A stretch of DNA of 64,000 nt. It comes from Myxococcota bacterium (GTDB lineage Bacteria; Myxococcota_A; UBA9160; UBA4427). A program made the position numbers and the translations under genes. The stretch spans positions 1 through 64,000 of the forward strand of contig JAQWRT010000080.1 of NCBI GenBank assembly GCA_029243605.1, given 5' to 3'. Each line of letters opens with the position of its first letter. Positions within the stretch are counted from its first letter, which is position 1. A model generated the notes under the pieces. That model worked only from the letters and a program-made list of their open reading frames with translations. It was not told the origin of the DNA and made no database searches. This document shows positions 51,737 through 60,705 of the stretch, in pieces.

Positions 51737-53428
51737 TCAAGCTGTTCCGGAAGGGGGGGGCGTAGAGACCGCCGTCTGGGGGAGACGCACCCGGAACACG
51801 GTTCCGAGGTCGACTTGACTCTTGACGTCGATGGTGCCCCCGTGCTCGGAAACGATCTGGTGGACCACCATCAGCCCCAGACCGCTCCCGCCATCCGGAC
51901 TTTTGGTCGTGAAAAAGGGATCGAAAATCTGCTCGAGATCGTCGCCCGCGATGCCACACCCCTCGTCCCTAACCCGAATCTGGAGCCACGACTCGGGCTC
52001 CTGCGGATCCGGGAAAATCCCGACCTCGACGGAGCCACCCGGCGGAGTCGCCGCGAGGCCATTGAGGCAAAGATTCAAGAGCACCTGATGAAGCTGATCT
52101 CGGTCTCCGATGACGCTCAGCGGCTCTTCGAGCTCTTCGCAGGAAAGCCGAACCTGTCCCCGGGCGGCTTGGCCCTCGAGCAGAGCCGTCACGTCCCGGG
52201 CCATCTGGCCCACGTCCACCTCGGCATGATTTCCGGTGGGATTCGGAGTGTCATTGCTCCCCAGCCCCGCCATCCGCTCGACTAGACCGCGCAGCCGAGC
52301 CAACTCGCCCAGGGCCAGCCGGTGATAGTCGCCCCAGAAGGCATCGTCCCTCTCGTCGCGCATCTCCGGGGCCAGATTCACGAAAGTATTGATGGAGACA
52401 AGCGGATTATTAATCTCGTGGGCCAGACCTGCCGCCAGTGTTCCAAGGGTCCCCAAACGGTCGGCCCGTTGAACCTGGGCCCGGGTCGCCCGCAAATCCT
52501 CCACAAGGCGGGCATTCTCCAAGGCAACCACAGCCTGGGTCGCCAGACCATCGAGAAGCCTCAAGTCCCCAGGCCCAAAGCCGCGACTGCCGCTCCGGTT
52601 GTCCACGGCCAGGGCACCCACGACCCCCTTTTTGCCCATGAGCGGGATCACCAGAAGTTCCTCGGCGGAGACCTCGGTCAACCATCGGTGAAGCGGTCCC
52701 TCGTAGTCCTCGACATCGTCCATCGAAAGCCTCTGGGTATGTCCCAGCAGAACTCGATCGAGAAAATCCGAGGCCTCGGGGCGGGTCAACTCGATCTTTC
52801 GCAGACACGAGGACAAATCCGATTCGGCCGGAAAGAGCGATTTCCAGCGGAGATTCTCGCCTTCGTCGTCGAAAAACAGAAGAGCTCCACCATCGAAGCC
52901 CAAGTCTTTATGCATGACGTTGAGCAGCTGTCCCACCAACCGATCCAGATCCATTTCCTGGTGCAGGGAGCGCGAAAGCCGATTGATGGTTTCCAACTCC
53001 CCGAGTAGCGCGGTGCGCTCTTCCTCAAGGGCATAGGTCTCGATCGCCCGACGCAGGGTGAGGCGCATGTCGTCGGGCTCCCAGGGCTTGGGGAGGTAGC
53101 GGTAGATCGAACCGTCGTTGATCGCGTTACCGAGAATTTCGACGTCGCCATACGCGGTGACAAGCATCCGAATCGCCCGGGGATCCAGGCTGCGGGCACG
53201 CGCCAGAAACTGGACGCCGGTGACCCCGGGCATACGCTGATCCGAAAGCACCACGGCAACCGGATTCGCGTTCAGGATCTCCATGCCCTCCTCGGCGGAA
53301 GACGCGGTCAGGACGGTGAATTCCCGCCTGAATGTCAGTTCAAAGACCCGGAGGTTATCGGGCTCGTCGTCGACATAGAGGATGGGAAATTCACGATAAT
53401 CAAGGGCTTGCAGCGGCCTGGGTCGCAC
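51737..53428 (-). CDS. Receiver-GAF-histidine kinase signalling protein
   Basis: Soluble signalling protein of 563 aa with inverted order. Receiver domain about 14-130 (ILYVDDEPDN, phospho-acceptor Asp63 in VVLSDQRMPG, conserved Lys in LPKPW), GAF domain about 150-310 (LFFDDEGENL, VIPLMGKKGVVGALAVDN), HisKA with His337 in GLAHEINNPLVSI, and HATPase (DEGCGIAGDD, SGLGLMVVHQIV). No transmembrane segment. The receiver is of the kind found in RpfG-like or cyanobacterial kinases where an upstream kinase controls a second kinase. No cognate regulator is adjacent; the next gene is an exported unknown protein. GTG start. Confidence 0.92.
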   Translation of the reverse strand: MRPRPLQALDYREFPILYVDDEPDNLRVFELTFRREFTVLTASSAEEGMEILNANPVAVVLSDQRMPGVTGVQFLARARSLDPRAIRMLVTAYGDVEILGNAINDGSIYRYLPKPWEPDDMRLTLRRAIETYALEEERTALLGELETINRLSRSLHQEMDLDRLVGQLLNVMHKDLGFDGGALLFFDDEGENLRWKSLFPAESDLSSCLRKIELTRPEASDFLDRVLLGHTQRLSMDDVEDYEGPLHRWLTEVSAEELLVIPLMGKKGVVGALAVDNRSGSRGFGPGDLRLLDGLATQAVVALENARLVEDLRATRAQVQRADRLGTLGTLAAGLAHEINNPLVSINTFVNLAPEMRDERDDAFWGDYHRLALGELARLRGLVERMAGLGSNDTPNPTGNHAEVDVGQMARDVTALLEGQAARGQVRLSCEELEEPLSVIGDRDQLHQVLLNLCLNGLAATPPGGSVEVGIFPDPQEPESWLQIRVRDEGCGIAGDDLEQIFDPFFTTKSPDGGSGLGLMVVHQIVSEHGGTIDVKSQVDLGTVFRVRLPQTAVSTPPPSGTA

Positions 53429-53525
53429 GATTGCCTCCGAAGTGTGCGGGAACGAAACCCGGCACCCCTCAGCATTCGGCCACCTCCAGGCGAGGATTGA
53501 GGGGAATCACCCCAGTCGGCAAAAA

Positions 53526-54530
53526 TCAGCCCGCGAGGCCCGCCTGGCGAACCTTGACTCCGGCCTCGGCCAGCAGATCCAGGGATCTTCCCCCGAGGGG
53601 GTACTCCGCGTTGTACACCACCTCGCTGAGGCCCGCGTTGATGATCATCTTGGTGCACTGCAAGCACGGCGAAAACGTGGTGTAGAGAGTGCCGCTCTGG
53701 AGCGAAACGCCGTGGTAGGAGGCCTGGGTGATGGCGTTCTCCTCACCGTGGGAACAGAAACACTCGACCAGCCCAGTCCCGCCCGGAGCCAGATCGTTGC
53801 AGCGCGGGCACCCGCCCTCGTTGCAATTGCGCGTGCCGCGGGGCGTTCCGTTATAGCCGGTGGACACGATGCGCCGATCCCGGGTAACCACCGCCGCGAC
53901 CTTGCGCTTGACACAATTGCTCCGGGAGGCCACGACCTGGGCGATGCTCATGAAATATTGGTCCCAGGTCGGACGCTCAAAAAAAAGGCTTTCGCGAAAG
54001 ACCTCCCGAACCCGTGTGTGCAGTTCGTCGAAGCCCTCGTCGTTGGGGATCACGAAATCGGCCACGGCTTGGACGGCGAGCAGTTGTTGACCCGCTGAGT
54101 TGCTGTTCGCCAACTCCCGCGCCTCCTGGGCCCGCAACTCTTCCAGGTCGACAGGATCCCCCGGACGCGCCCTTTCCTGCATGCGCTGAAAGCGCCGAGC
54201 TTCGTCGGCCTCGACCCAGACCAGTTTGAATTCGGACGAGAAATTCCGCAGGACCTCGACCTCCGCGGGGTGTCGAATCGAATCGACGGCGTAGTTCCGA
54301 TCGGGCTGGAGCTGAGCCACCAGAGCCTCGGCCAGAGCACCCGGCCCACCCGCCTCTCGCAGCGCCCGGCCGGCCTCGATCATTCGGTCCCGGGTCTCGT
54401 CAAGGCCCTGGCGCTTGAGCTCCGCCCGAACCATATCCGAGAGCGAAAACACGTAAAAGCTGCGCTCGGCGAGGTAATCGACGATGGCTCCCTTGCCCGC
54501 CCCGTTCCGCCCGCTCACTCCGATGATCAT
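53526..54530 (-). CDS. P-loop kinase-like domain fused to dCMP deaminase
   Basis: Fusion protein of 334 aa. Residues 1-180 resemble an NMP- or dephospho-CoA-kinase: Walker A GRNGAGKG (7-14), then AVDSIRHPAEVEVLR and VWVEADEARRFQRM. Residues ~185-334 are a zinc-dependent deoxycytidylate deaminase: His261 and Glu263 in SHGEENAI, Cys289 and Cys292 in SPCLQC, plus extra cysteines (NCNEGGCPRC) as in true dCMP deaminases. The ATG at 54530 fits the kinase start. The same order, P-loop then deaminase, occurs in yeast Dcd1 and in antiphage DcdV/AvcD, which are larger. A plain housekeeping dCMP deaminase is the main alternative. Divergent from the reductase gene, only 85 bp apart. Confidence 0.88.
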   Translation of the reverse strand: MIIGVSGRNGAGKGAIVDYLAERSFYVFSLSDMVRAELKRQGLDETRDRMIEAGRALREAGGPGALAEALVAQLQPDRNYAVDSIRHPAEVEVLRNFSSEFKLVWVEADEARRFQRMQERARPGDPVDLEELRAQEARELANSNSAGQQLLAVQAVADFVIPNDEGFDELHTRVREVFRESLFFERPTWDQYFMSIAQVVASRSNCVKRKVAAVVTRDRRIVSTGYNGTPRGTRNCNEGGCPRCNDLAPGGTGLVECFCSHGEENAITQASYHGVSLQSGTLYTTFSPCLQCTKMIINAGLSEVVYNAEYPLGGRSLDLLAEAGVKVRQAGLAG

Positions 54531-54615
54531 ACGCCCCCCATTCGGCCTCCAAGGTAGCAGAGCCCAGGAAGAGAACGTGTTTGCACCCCCCCGGCGGCTG
54601 TGGAACGCTGCGCAG

Positions 54616-55518
54616 ATGAAAATTCTGGTGACCGGCTCGCTTGGCTTCGTGGGAAATCGCCTTATCCCGCACCTCGAGAGCGCCGGCCACGCTGTCACGG
54701 GCTTCGACCGAGACACGGTGGACGTGAGCGACCCCGAGGCCGTTTCGGCCTTTGTGCGGGCCTCAGCTCCCGAAGCCGTCATTCACCTGGCTGCCATTGC
54801 CTTCGTCCCCTCCGCTGCCCGGGACCCCAACTTGGCGCATCGGGTGAACGTCGAGGGAACCCGAAATATCATCGAAGCCGTCCGAGCGCATGTCCCCGAG
54901 GCGCGGCTGCTGCTCATCGGTTCCGGCGACCAATACCCGCCTCAGGCTCCCGGCGACCCGCCCTTGAGCGAAGAGAGAGCCCTCGCCCCCCTGGGCGTCT
55001 ACGCCGAGACCAAGGCGGTCGCTGAGGAACTCGGGCACGCGGCGGCTCGCGCGGGCATGGACGTCGTCCGGATCCGCGCCTTCAACCACACCGGCCCGGG
55101 CCAATCCCCGAATTTCGTCGCTCCGGACTTCGCTCGCCAGATCGCTCGCATTGAAGCCGGCGACCGGGCCCCCATGCGGGTGGGCAATCTGGATAGCGTT
55201 CGGGATTTTCTCCACGTGGACGACGTCATCGAAGCCTATCGGCACCTGATCGACCCTGAGGTCCCGAACGGCGTCTACAACGTCTCGAGTGGGGTGGGAA
55301 TCCGCATCGGAGAAATCCTGGCAGCCCTGGCCTCGAGAGCTGGGGTTGAACCCGAAATCCTTAGAGATGAAGCCCGCTGGCGCCCGGCCGACGCCCGGGT
55401 GGGCAATTGCCACCGCCTCCAAGAGGTCACGGGCTGGAAGCCTCTCCGCACTCTGGACCAAACCCTGGAAGCCGTACTCGACGACTGGCGAGCGCGGATC
55501 CGCGAGCCAGGTGCCTGA
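54616..55518 (+). CDS. NAD-dependent epimerase/dehydratase, probably GDP-6-deoxy-D-mannose reductase
   Basis: Short-chain reductase of 300 aa. Nucleotide motif TGSLGFVGNRL near the N-terminus, catalytic YAETKAVAE (YxxxK) near residues 137-145 and the Ser in IGSGDQY. RAFNHTGPGQSPNFVAPDFA is characteristic of Rmd-type GDP-4-dehydro-6-deoxymannose reductases, which make GDP-D-rhamnose for surface polysaccharide. Start ATG 54616 is preceded by no strong ribosome-binding site. No GDP-mannose dehydratase gene is adjacent, so the pathway context is missing here. Product confident at family level, less at substrate level. Confidence 0.85.
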   Translation: MKILVTGSLGFVGNRLIPHLESAGHAVTGFDRDTVDVSDPEAVSAFVRASAPEAVIHLAAIAFVPSAARDPNLAHRVNVEGTRNIIEAVRAHVPEARLLLIGSGDQYPPQAPGDPPLSEERALAPLGVYAETKAVAEELGHAAARAGMDVVRIRAFNHTGPGQSPNFVAPDFARQIARIEAGDRAPMRVGNLDSVRDFLHVDDVIEAYRHLIDPEVPNGVYNVSSGVGIRIGEILAALASRAGVEPEILRDEARWRPADARVGNCHRLQEVTGWKPLRTLDQTLEAVLDDWRARIREPGA

Positions 55519-55531
55519 GACGCCCCGTGCT

Positions 55532-56407
55532 TCAACCCGAAAAACCGAGCAGCGGCGAAATCCATTGGGCCCCAGACGCGTCTCGGCGCGCGCCCTCGGC
55601 GAGGGGCGAGAGACCTTCCTCGGCGAAGGCAGCGAGCACCTCCTCCCGATCTGACTCGAGCAAGCCAGAGAGCACCAACCTGCCGTCCCCGGACAGCGTT
55701 CCGACGATCTCTTTCGCGATGGGAAGCATCTCGCTGCGAAGGAGATTGACCAGAACCAGATCAAAGCCCCCAACGGCGAGGGCCTGGATCGGTCCGGCGA
55801 AGAGGCTCAGCTTGTCGCCGAGTCCGTTCACGCGCGAAACCTCGCCGGCCTCCCGAACCGCTCCCCGGTCGAGATCGAAGCCCAGAGCCGAATGTGCCCC
55901 CAATTTGAGCGCTGCCAGAGCGAGCACCCCCGAACCCGTTCCGACATCGAGTACCCGGCGCGGGGGCTCGGCCCCATCGAGGAGCCCATCCAGCCAGTCC
56001 AAGATCAGTCGCGTCGATTCATGGCCGCCAGTCCCGAAGGCCTGGCCCGGGTCGACGATGACCTCCTGCTGCCCGGGCAGCAGGTCGTGGGCCACGAAGG
56101 AGGGACGCACCACCAGGCGGGGCGAGATGATCAAGCTCTCGAGCCCTTCCTTCCACGCCTCGCTCCAGTCGAGATCCTTCAAAACCTCGAGTTCACCGGT
56201 CACGACCCCCTCGCTCGCAAGTTCGCTCAGGGCGCCTCGAATGGCCGCCTCCCCCTGGCGATCCAAGTAGATGAGTAAATCCACCCCCCGGTCCCCTGCA
56301 GCCTCCTCGACGCCGAGGGCGCCCACCGCCCAAACCTCGGCCACGACCCGGTCCGCGCAATCCTGGTCTCTCGCCCGGGCTGCCAGGCGAAAATCGGCGC
56401 TCTTCAT
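55532..56407 (-). CDS. prmA: Ribosomal protein L11 methyltransferase
   Basis: SAM-dependent methyltransferase of 291 aa that methylates L11. N-terminal recognition domain about 1-95, then IVDPGQAFGTGGHESTRLIL, the SAM motif LDVGTGSGVLALAALKLG, and the catalytic-site NLL segment (LVLVNLLRSEM). Start at 56407 is well supported by AAGGAG four bases upstream. Its first 137 bases run antisense to the 5' end of the next gene on the plus strand if that gene uses its only in-frame ATG. Confidence 0.94.
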   Translation of the reverse strand: MKSADFRLAARARDQDCADRVVAEVWAVGALGVEEAAGDRGVDLLIYLDRQGEAAIRGALSELASEGVVTGELEVLKDLDWSEAWKEGLESLIISPRLVVRPSFVAHDLLPGQQEVIVDPGQAFGTGGHESTRLILDWLDGLLDGAEPPRRVLDVGTGSGVLALAALKLGAHSALGFDLDRGAVREAGEVSRVNGLGDKLSLFAGPIQALAVGGFDLVLVNLLRSEMLPIAKEIVGTLSGDGRLVLSGLLESDREEVLAAFAEEGLSPLAEGARRDASGAQWISPLLGFSG

Positions 56408-57416
56408 CGTACTCCTTGGCCTCTCGCTGTTCTCTGGAGGCTGCTACTACGGACACCTGGCTCAGGGACAGGCCCAGCTACTCTGGAAACGAATTGATAT
56501 CGAGGATGCCCTCGCCGCCCCCGACACTCCACCGATTCTGGCCGATCGCTTGCGGACGGTCATCGCCACCCGGAGCTTTGCCGGGGAGATAGGACTCGAA
56601 GTAGGCGGACAGTACACGAGTTATGTCCCGTGGACAGGTGACCGCATTATCACGACTCTCGTGGTCACCGAACCCGGGGAGCTCGACGCGCGTCCCTTTG
56701 TTTTCCCCATCGTGGGCTCGGTTCCCTACAAGGGTTTTTTCGACCGCTCCCTGGCCGAGGACCAAGCCGAGAACTTTCGCGACCAGGGTTTTGACGTTTG
56801 TCTGACTCCGATCACCGCCTACTCCACCCTGGGCTTCTTCGACGATCCCGTGAGCGCTCCGATGCTGCGGGCGAGCCAGGGTCGACTCGTCGAGACCCTG
56901 CTTCACGAATTTGTCCACGCCACATTTTTTGTCGAAAGCGAGCCCGGCTTCAACGAGGGGGCCGCCCTCTTCATCGGCCAGGAAGCTTCGGTGCTCTTTT
57001 TCGTCGAGGTCCCGGAGAAGGCTCACCGCCGGCGCCAAGAGGTCCAAGATGCCCGACTCCTCGCCCAATTCCTGCTTGAATTCCAGCGCCAAATCCAGGC
57101 CCTCTATGCCGAGGCAGACGATCCGGCCGAACGCGGCCGGCGACGAGCGGTCGCCGAGCAGGCGGTCAGAACCCAGTTGGCCGAGCTTCCCTTCTCGGCC
57201 TACGACGGCAAGAAACTGGCCGCCTCCCTCAAGCTCAACGACGCGTGCCTGGCGCTGCGGGGAACCTATACCGAGGATCTCCCGCTTTTCGAGCGTGCGC
57301 TCGCCGGCCACCAGAACGACCTCAAGGCCTTCATCGCCGCAGTGCGCACCGCGGCGGAATCCGAGGAAGCCCGGGAGTCTCTCTTCGATCCTTCCCGTTC
57401 TGACCCAGACCGGTAG
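56271..57416 (+). CDS. Predicted aminopeptidase lipoprotein (PF10023 type)
   Basis: Protein of up to 381 aa. RRKSALFIVLLGLSLFSGGC is a textbook lipoprotein signal ending in a lipobox. The rest matches predicted aminopeptidases of the PF10023 family: CYYGHLAQGQAQLLWKRIDI, the zinc motif LLHEFVHATFF and FNEGAALFIGQEA. The start is a puzzle: there is no ATG, GTG or TTG between the ATG at 56271 and the lipobox, so either translation begins there (45 extra residues, antisense to prmA, no ribosome-binding site) or a rare codon is used nearer to the RRK. I report the long frame but favour a mature lipoprotein starting near residue 65. Confidence 0.78.
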   Translation: MSKSTPRSPAASSTPRAPTAQTSATTRSAQSWSLARAARRKSALFIVLLGLSLFSGGCYYGHLAQGQAQLLWKRIDIEDALAAPDTPPILADRLRTVIATRSFAGEIGLEVGGQYTSYVPWTGDRIITTLVVTEPGELDARPFVFPIVGSVPYKGFFDRSLAEDQAENFRDQGFDVCLTPITAYSTLGFFDDPVSAPMLRASQGRLVETLLHEFVHATFFVESEPGFNEGAALFIGQEASVLFFVEVPEKAHRRRQEVQDARLLAQFLLEFQRQIQALYAEADDPAERGRRRAVAEQAVRTQLAELPFSAYDGKKLAASLKLNDACLALRGTYTEDLPLFERALAGHQNDLKAFIAAVRTAAESEEARESLFDPSRSDPDR

Positions 57417-57436
57417 ACGCCGGAGAAACCCCGCGC

Positions 57437-58021
57437 TCAGAGCTGCACGACGCTCTTCTCGATGAGGCCCTGAAAAACGGCGAGACAGGCCTCGGTATCC
57501 ACCAGGGCATCGTGTGCGCCCACCAGTTCCTGCTTCGTGAAGTAGGTGTACGCTTCGGCAAGAGACGGCCACTTATACGAATCGAAACGCCCGGGCAGTT
57601 TCAGAAGATCCGTAGATTCTTGCATCGTGCAGACCAGGCGGACGTCCTCCATCCGGTCGGGCTTGCCCCCCAGTCGGTGGAGCGCGGTCTGCATGATCGA
57701 ACGATCGAAGGCCATATTGTGGGCCACGATCACTTCGGCCTGAATGCAGAGTTGGTTAAAAAGAGAAACGGCGACCATGGCCGGCACCCCGTAGCGGGCG
57801 CAGTCCTCCTCGCTAATTCCGTGGGCCTTCTTCGCCCCTTCCTCGATCCGCGCACCCTCAGGGAGTCGCACCAACATCGAATGCCGGGCTCGCGGTGTCC
57901 AGTCCTCGGTTTCCACGAGGAGCATGCCCAATTGCACCAGGTCGGGCTGGGCAGAGTCCTGGGGTGGCCTGTCTCGCACCACCATGCCCGTGGTTTCCGT
58001 ATCGAAGAGCAGCGCCTTCAC
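57437..58021 (-). CDS. DnaQ-type 3'-5' exonuclease
   Basis: DEDD exonuclease of 194 aa. Motif I FDTETTGM at the N-terminus, motif II VIVAHNMAFDRSIM, motif III HDALVDTEACLAVF. The length and lack of a helicase or polymerase domain suggest a stand-alone proofreading or RNA/DNA-trimming enzyme of the epsilon family. The GTG start at 58021 has GAGGAGG about six bases upstream. Convergent with the aminopeptidase gene, 20 bp between the stops. Confidence 0.88.
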   Translation of the reverse strand: MKALLFDTETTGMVVRDRPPQDSAQPDLVQLGMLLVETEDWTPRARHSMLVRLPEGARIEEGAKKAHGISEEDCARYGVPAMVAVSLFNQLCIQAEVIVAHNMAFDRSIMQTALHRLGGKPDRMEDVRLVCTMQESTDLLKLPGRFDSYKWPSLAEAYTYFTKQELVGAHDALVDTEACLAVFQGLIEKSVVQL

Positions 58022-58159
58022 GATTTCCTCCTCCGGCCAACAGATCCCTACCCGAAGGGAATTAGCACTTTTCCGGCCCCTTGCGATGAGTTTTACTCCC
58101 GGGACCGGCGGCCACCCACTCACCGAGGACCGGCTCGAAGTCGCTTGAGAGGTTCTAGC

Positions 58160-59008
58160 ATGCCCCGAAAACGCCGAAGGATTCCGTTCTGGCTCTCTCT
58201 CCTCGTCCTGGCGACACCCTGGATCGCAGGCGCCGAGTCTCCCGCTCCGTCAGGATCCGTCGTCCAGACCGAGCCGAGTTCGACGACCGGGCGCCAGATC
58301 ATGGAATGGGCCGACGAACGCGACGATGGCGACAACGGGATCTCCGACCTCAAAATGGTCTTGATCGACAAGCGCGGCAACGAACGGATCCGAAGCATGA
58401 GGAATTTCTCCCGGGATCAGGGTGACGACCGCCTCTCGCTGATCTTCTTCCTCTCTCCCGCCGACGTAAAGAACACAGGCTTCCTCAACCACGATTATGA
58501 CGATGCTGATCGGGACGACGACCAGTGGCTCTATTTGCCCGCGCTCAAAAAGACCAAGCGCATCGCCGGTGGGGACAAGAGCGGGAGTTTTATGGGCTCG
58601 GACTTTTCCTTTGCCGACATGTCGTCGCCCACACTCGACCGGTACACCTACACCCTCATGAAGGAAACCGAGGTCGACGGGATCCCGGTCTGGCAGGTCG
58701 AAGCCGTGCCCAATGCCAAGGAGAGCAAGGAAACCGGCTACACCAAGACCATCAGCTTCGTCCGAAAGGACAATTATGTAGTCATTCGAAGCGTCAGCTG
58801 GCTCAAGAAGGGAAAGCGGTTGAAGTATATGAACGTCGACAAGCTCGAACAGATTGACGGCATCTGGGTCCCCACTCAAATTACCATGAGCACTCGCAAG
58901 GGGAAAAAGACGCTTCACAAGACGCGGATTCAGGTTTCCAACGTCAAATTCAACCAAGCCCTCGGTGACGACATGTTCACGATTCGCCGCCTCGAAAAGG
59001 GGATTTAG
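58160..59008 (+). CDS. LolA-like outer-membrane lipoprotein-sorting protein
   Basis: Exported protein of 282 aa, PF17131-like. Signal peptide about 1-25 (RRRIPFWLSLLVLATPWIAG). The core has the pattern of this family: KMVLIDKRGNERIRSM, RLSLIFFLSPADVKNTGF, DDDQWLYLPALKKTKRIAGG, SFMGSDFSFADM, and KYMNVDKLEQIDGIWVPTQI. Such proteins usually accompany MMPL/RND transporters and a DUF1302 barrel. Here the barrel gene follows five bases later, but no transporter gene is adjacent. GAGAGG precedes the start. May carry a hydrophobic ligand across the periplasm (inference). Confidence 0.87.
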   Translation: MPRKRRRIPFWLSLLVLATPWIAGAESPAPSGSVVQTEPSSTTGRQIMEWADERDDGDNGISDLKMVLIDKRGNERIRSMRNFSRDQGDDRLSLIFFLSPADVKNTGFLNHDYDDADRDDDQWLYLPALKKTKRIAGGDKSGSFMGSDFSFADMSSPTLDRYTYTLMKETEVDGIPVWQVEAVPNAKESKETGYTKTISFVRKDNYVVIRSVSWLKKGKRLKYMNVDKLEQIDGIWVPTQITMSTRKGKKTLHKTRIQVSNVKFNQALGDDMFTIRRLEKGI

Positions 59009-59013
59009 ATCGA

Positions 59014-60600
59014 GTGCGATGGATCCATGGGCCCCAAAATCGGCTGCTCACCCTCGCGCTCGTATTCACCTGCTTGGCCCTCCCTGCCGCGGGCAAGGAC
59101 GAAGATCAAAGCCTCGACGATATTCTGGCGGGCTTCGAGGACGAACCGTCCGGCCCTCCAGAAACGGACCCCGGCAAGGAGGAAGGCTCGGGCAAGGAAG
59201 CCCAGAAGGCGGGATTCGCGCGCTATCTCGATCTCACAGGGGCTCTGAGTCTGGGCGCCTCGTATAATCTCGACAAGCACCGCTCCTCCATTGGTCCCGA
59301 TTTTCCGGCCGGTCCCGGGACGGATTACTCGGGCGTTCAGCGACTCCGCACCCGGCTGGACATTCAAGCCGATGTCGACCTCCCCCACGACTGGAAAGGC
59401 CGACTCCAAGCCTTCGGATTCTACGATTTCGCCTACCTCGCCCAGGGCCGGGACGCCTACACCCAGCAAGTCCTCAATGACTACCAGGCCGAAGCCGAGA
59501 TTTTGGACCTCTGGGTCGAGGGCAACGTCACCGGCTGGCTCGACCTCAAACTCGGCCGACAGGTGGTCAACTGGGGAAGATCCGAGAGCCTCCGGGTCAC
59601 CGATATCTGGAACGCGCTCAACAACCGGGAGCCCGGAATGGTCGACATCGAGGAGTTGCGACTCCCCGCCACCATGGCCCGAGCGGATGCCTACTTTGGC
59701 GCCTGGCAGATCACCGCGCTCATCGTCCCGGAGATTCGTTACGACTACAATCCACCCCCGGGCTCGGATTTCTTCGCCCTCCCCAATCCCTCGAGTCTTC
59801 CCGACCCGCCGCCGGGCGCACCGCCCAAGGCCATCCTGGCCCAGCAGATTTTTGGCTCATCGGGGGTCGCCAACCAGGCGCCCCAATGGGGTGCCATTCC
59901 CGAGTACGGCGCGGCACTCACCGGCGTCTTCCAAGGCTGGGACGTCTCGCTCTACGTCGCCCGGATCTATCAGAATCAAACCTCCAGCATCATCGGGTTG
60001 CCCGACCCGAGCCTGGCGGACGCCTACCAAATCGACACGGACCACGATCGAATCACCTTCGTCGGCGGCGGGATGAACTACACCATCGGGGCATGGCTGT
60101 TCAAGCTAGAAACCGCCTTCCTCGACGACCTCGATTACACATTTCTGGAACCCAACCCCGAGTTTTCCCAACCGACGGATCCCGCTTACGTCGCCACCTC
60201 CACCCGACTCTCGCGGGTAGACTGGATGGTCGGGCTGGAATACTACGGTCTCGGCGACACCTCGATGTCTCTCGACCTCGCCCATCGCCACGTGCTCGAC
60301 TACGACCCGGCCCTCCAAGCGTTTCCAAACTATGTCTACGAAAATAGTGTCGAAGTCGCGTTCAGGATCTCCTCGGAGTTCTTCAACGCCCGCCTGCGAG
60401 CCAATGGGCTGGGACTGGTCCTCGCTAATGAAGAGGGTTTTCAAGGTGGGGTTTTGCGCCTCTGGCTCGACTATGAGGTCGCCGAAGCCCTTATTATTAC
60501 TGCGGGATATATCGACTATTTTGGGACGGATCAGCTGCCTTTCGACACCTGGGAGCAAAACGCTCGGGTTTTCAGCAAGCTCAAGTACAGCTTCCCCTGA
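59014..60600 (+). CDS. DUF1302 outer-membrane beta-barrel protein
   Basis: Exported protein of 528 aa, DUF1302 family. Signal peptide about 1-27, an acidic linker (EDEPSGPPETDPGKEEG), then repeated amphipathic strands with aromatic girdles, for example RLQAFGFYDFAYLAQG, WLDLKLGRQVVNWGRSESLR, WLDYEVAEALIITAGYIDYF, and a C-terminal phenylalanine before the last Pro (KYSFP), suited to barrel insertion. GTG start five bases after the previous stop. Works probably with the LolA-like protein upstream in export or uptake of hydrophobic compounds; the substrate is unknown. Confidence 0.86.
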   Translation: MRWIHGPQNRLLTLALVFTCLALPAAGKDEDQSLDDILAGFEDEPSGPPETDPGKEEGSGKEAQKAGFARYLDLTGALSLGASYNLDKHRSSIGPDFPAGPGTDYSGVQRLRTRLDIQADVDLPHDWKGRLQAFGFYDFAYLAQGRDAYTQQVLNDYQAEAEILDLWVEGNVTGWLDLKLGRQVVNWGRSESLRVTDIWNALNNREPGMVDIEELRLPATMARADAYFGAWQITALIVPEIRYDYNPPPGSDFFALPNPSSLPDPPPGAPPKAILAQQIFGSSGVANQAPQWGAIPEYGAALTGVFQGWDVSLYVARIYQNQTSSIIGLPDPSLADAYQIDTDHDRITFVGGGMNYTIGAWLFKLETAFLDDLDYTFLEPNPEFSQPTDPAYVATSTRLSRVDWMVGLEYYGLGDTSMSLDLAHRHVLDYDPALQAFPNYVYENSVEVAFRISSEFFNARLRANGLGLVLANEEGFQGGVLRLWLDYEVAEALIITAGYIDYFGTDQLPFDTWEQNARVFSKLKYSFP

Positions 60601-60705
60601 GAGGAAACGCGGAAAAAACCACAGGGGCGAAGGCCTGAGCTATATTGCGCCGCCCAGGGGTCCGCAATCCGGCGGCCCATCCAGCGCACCCAGGAGTCTG
60701 AGCAC

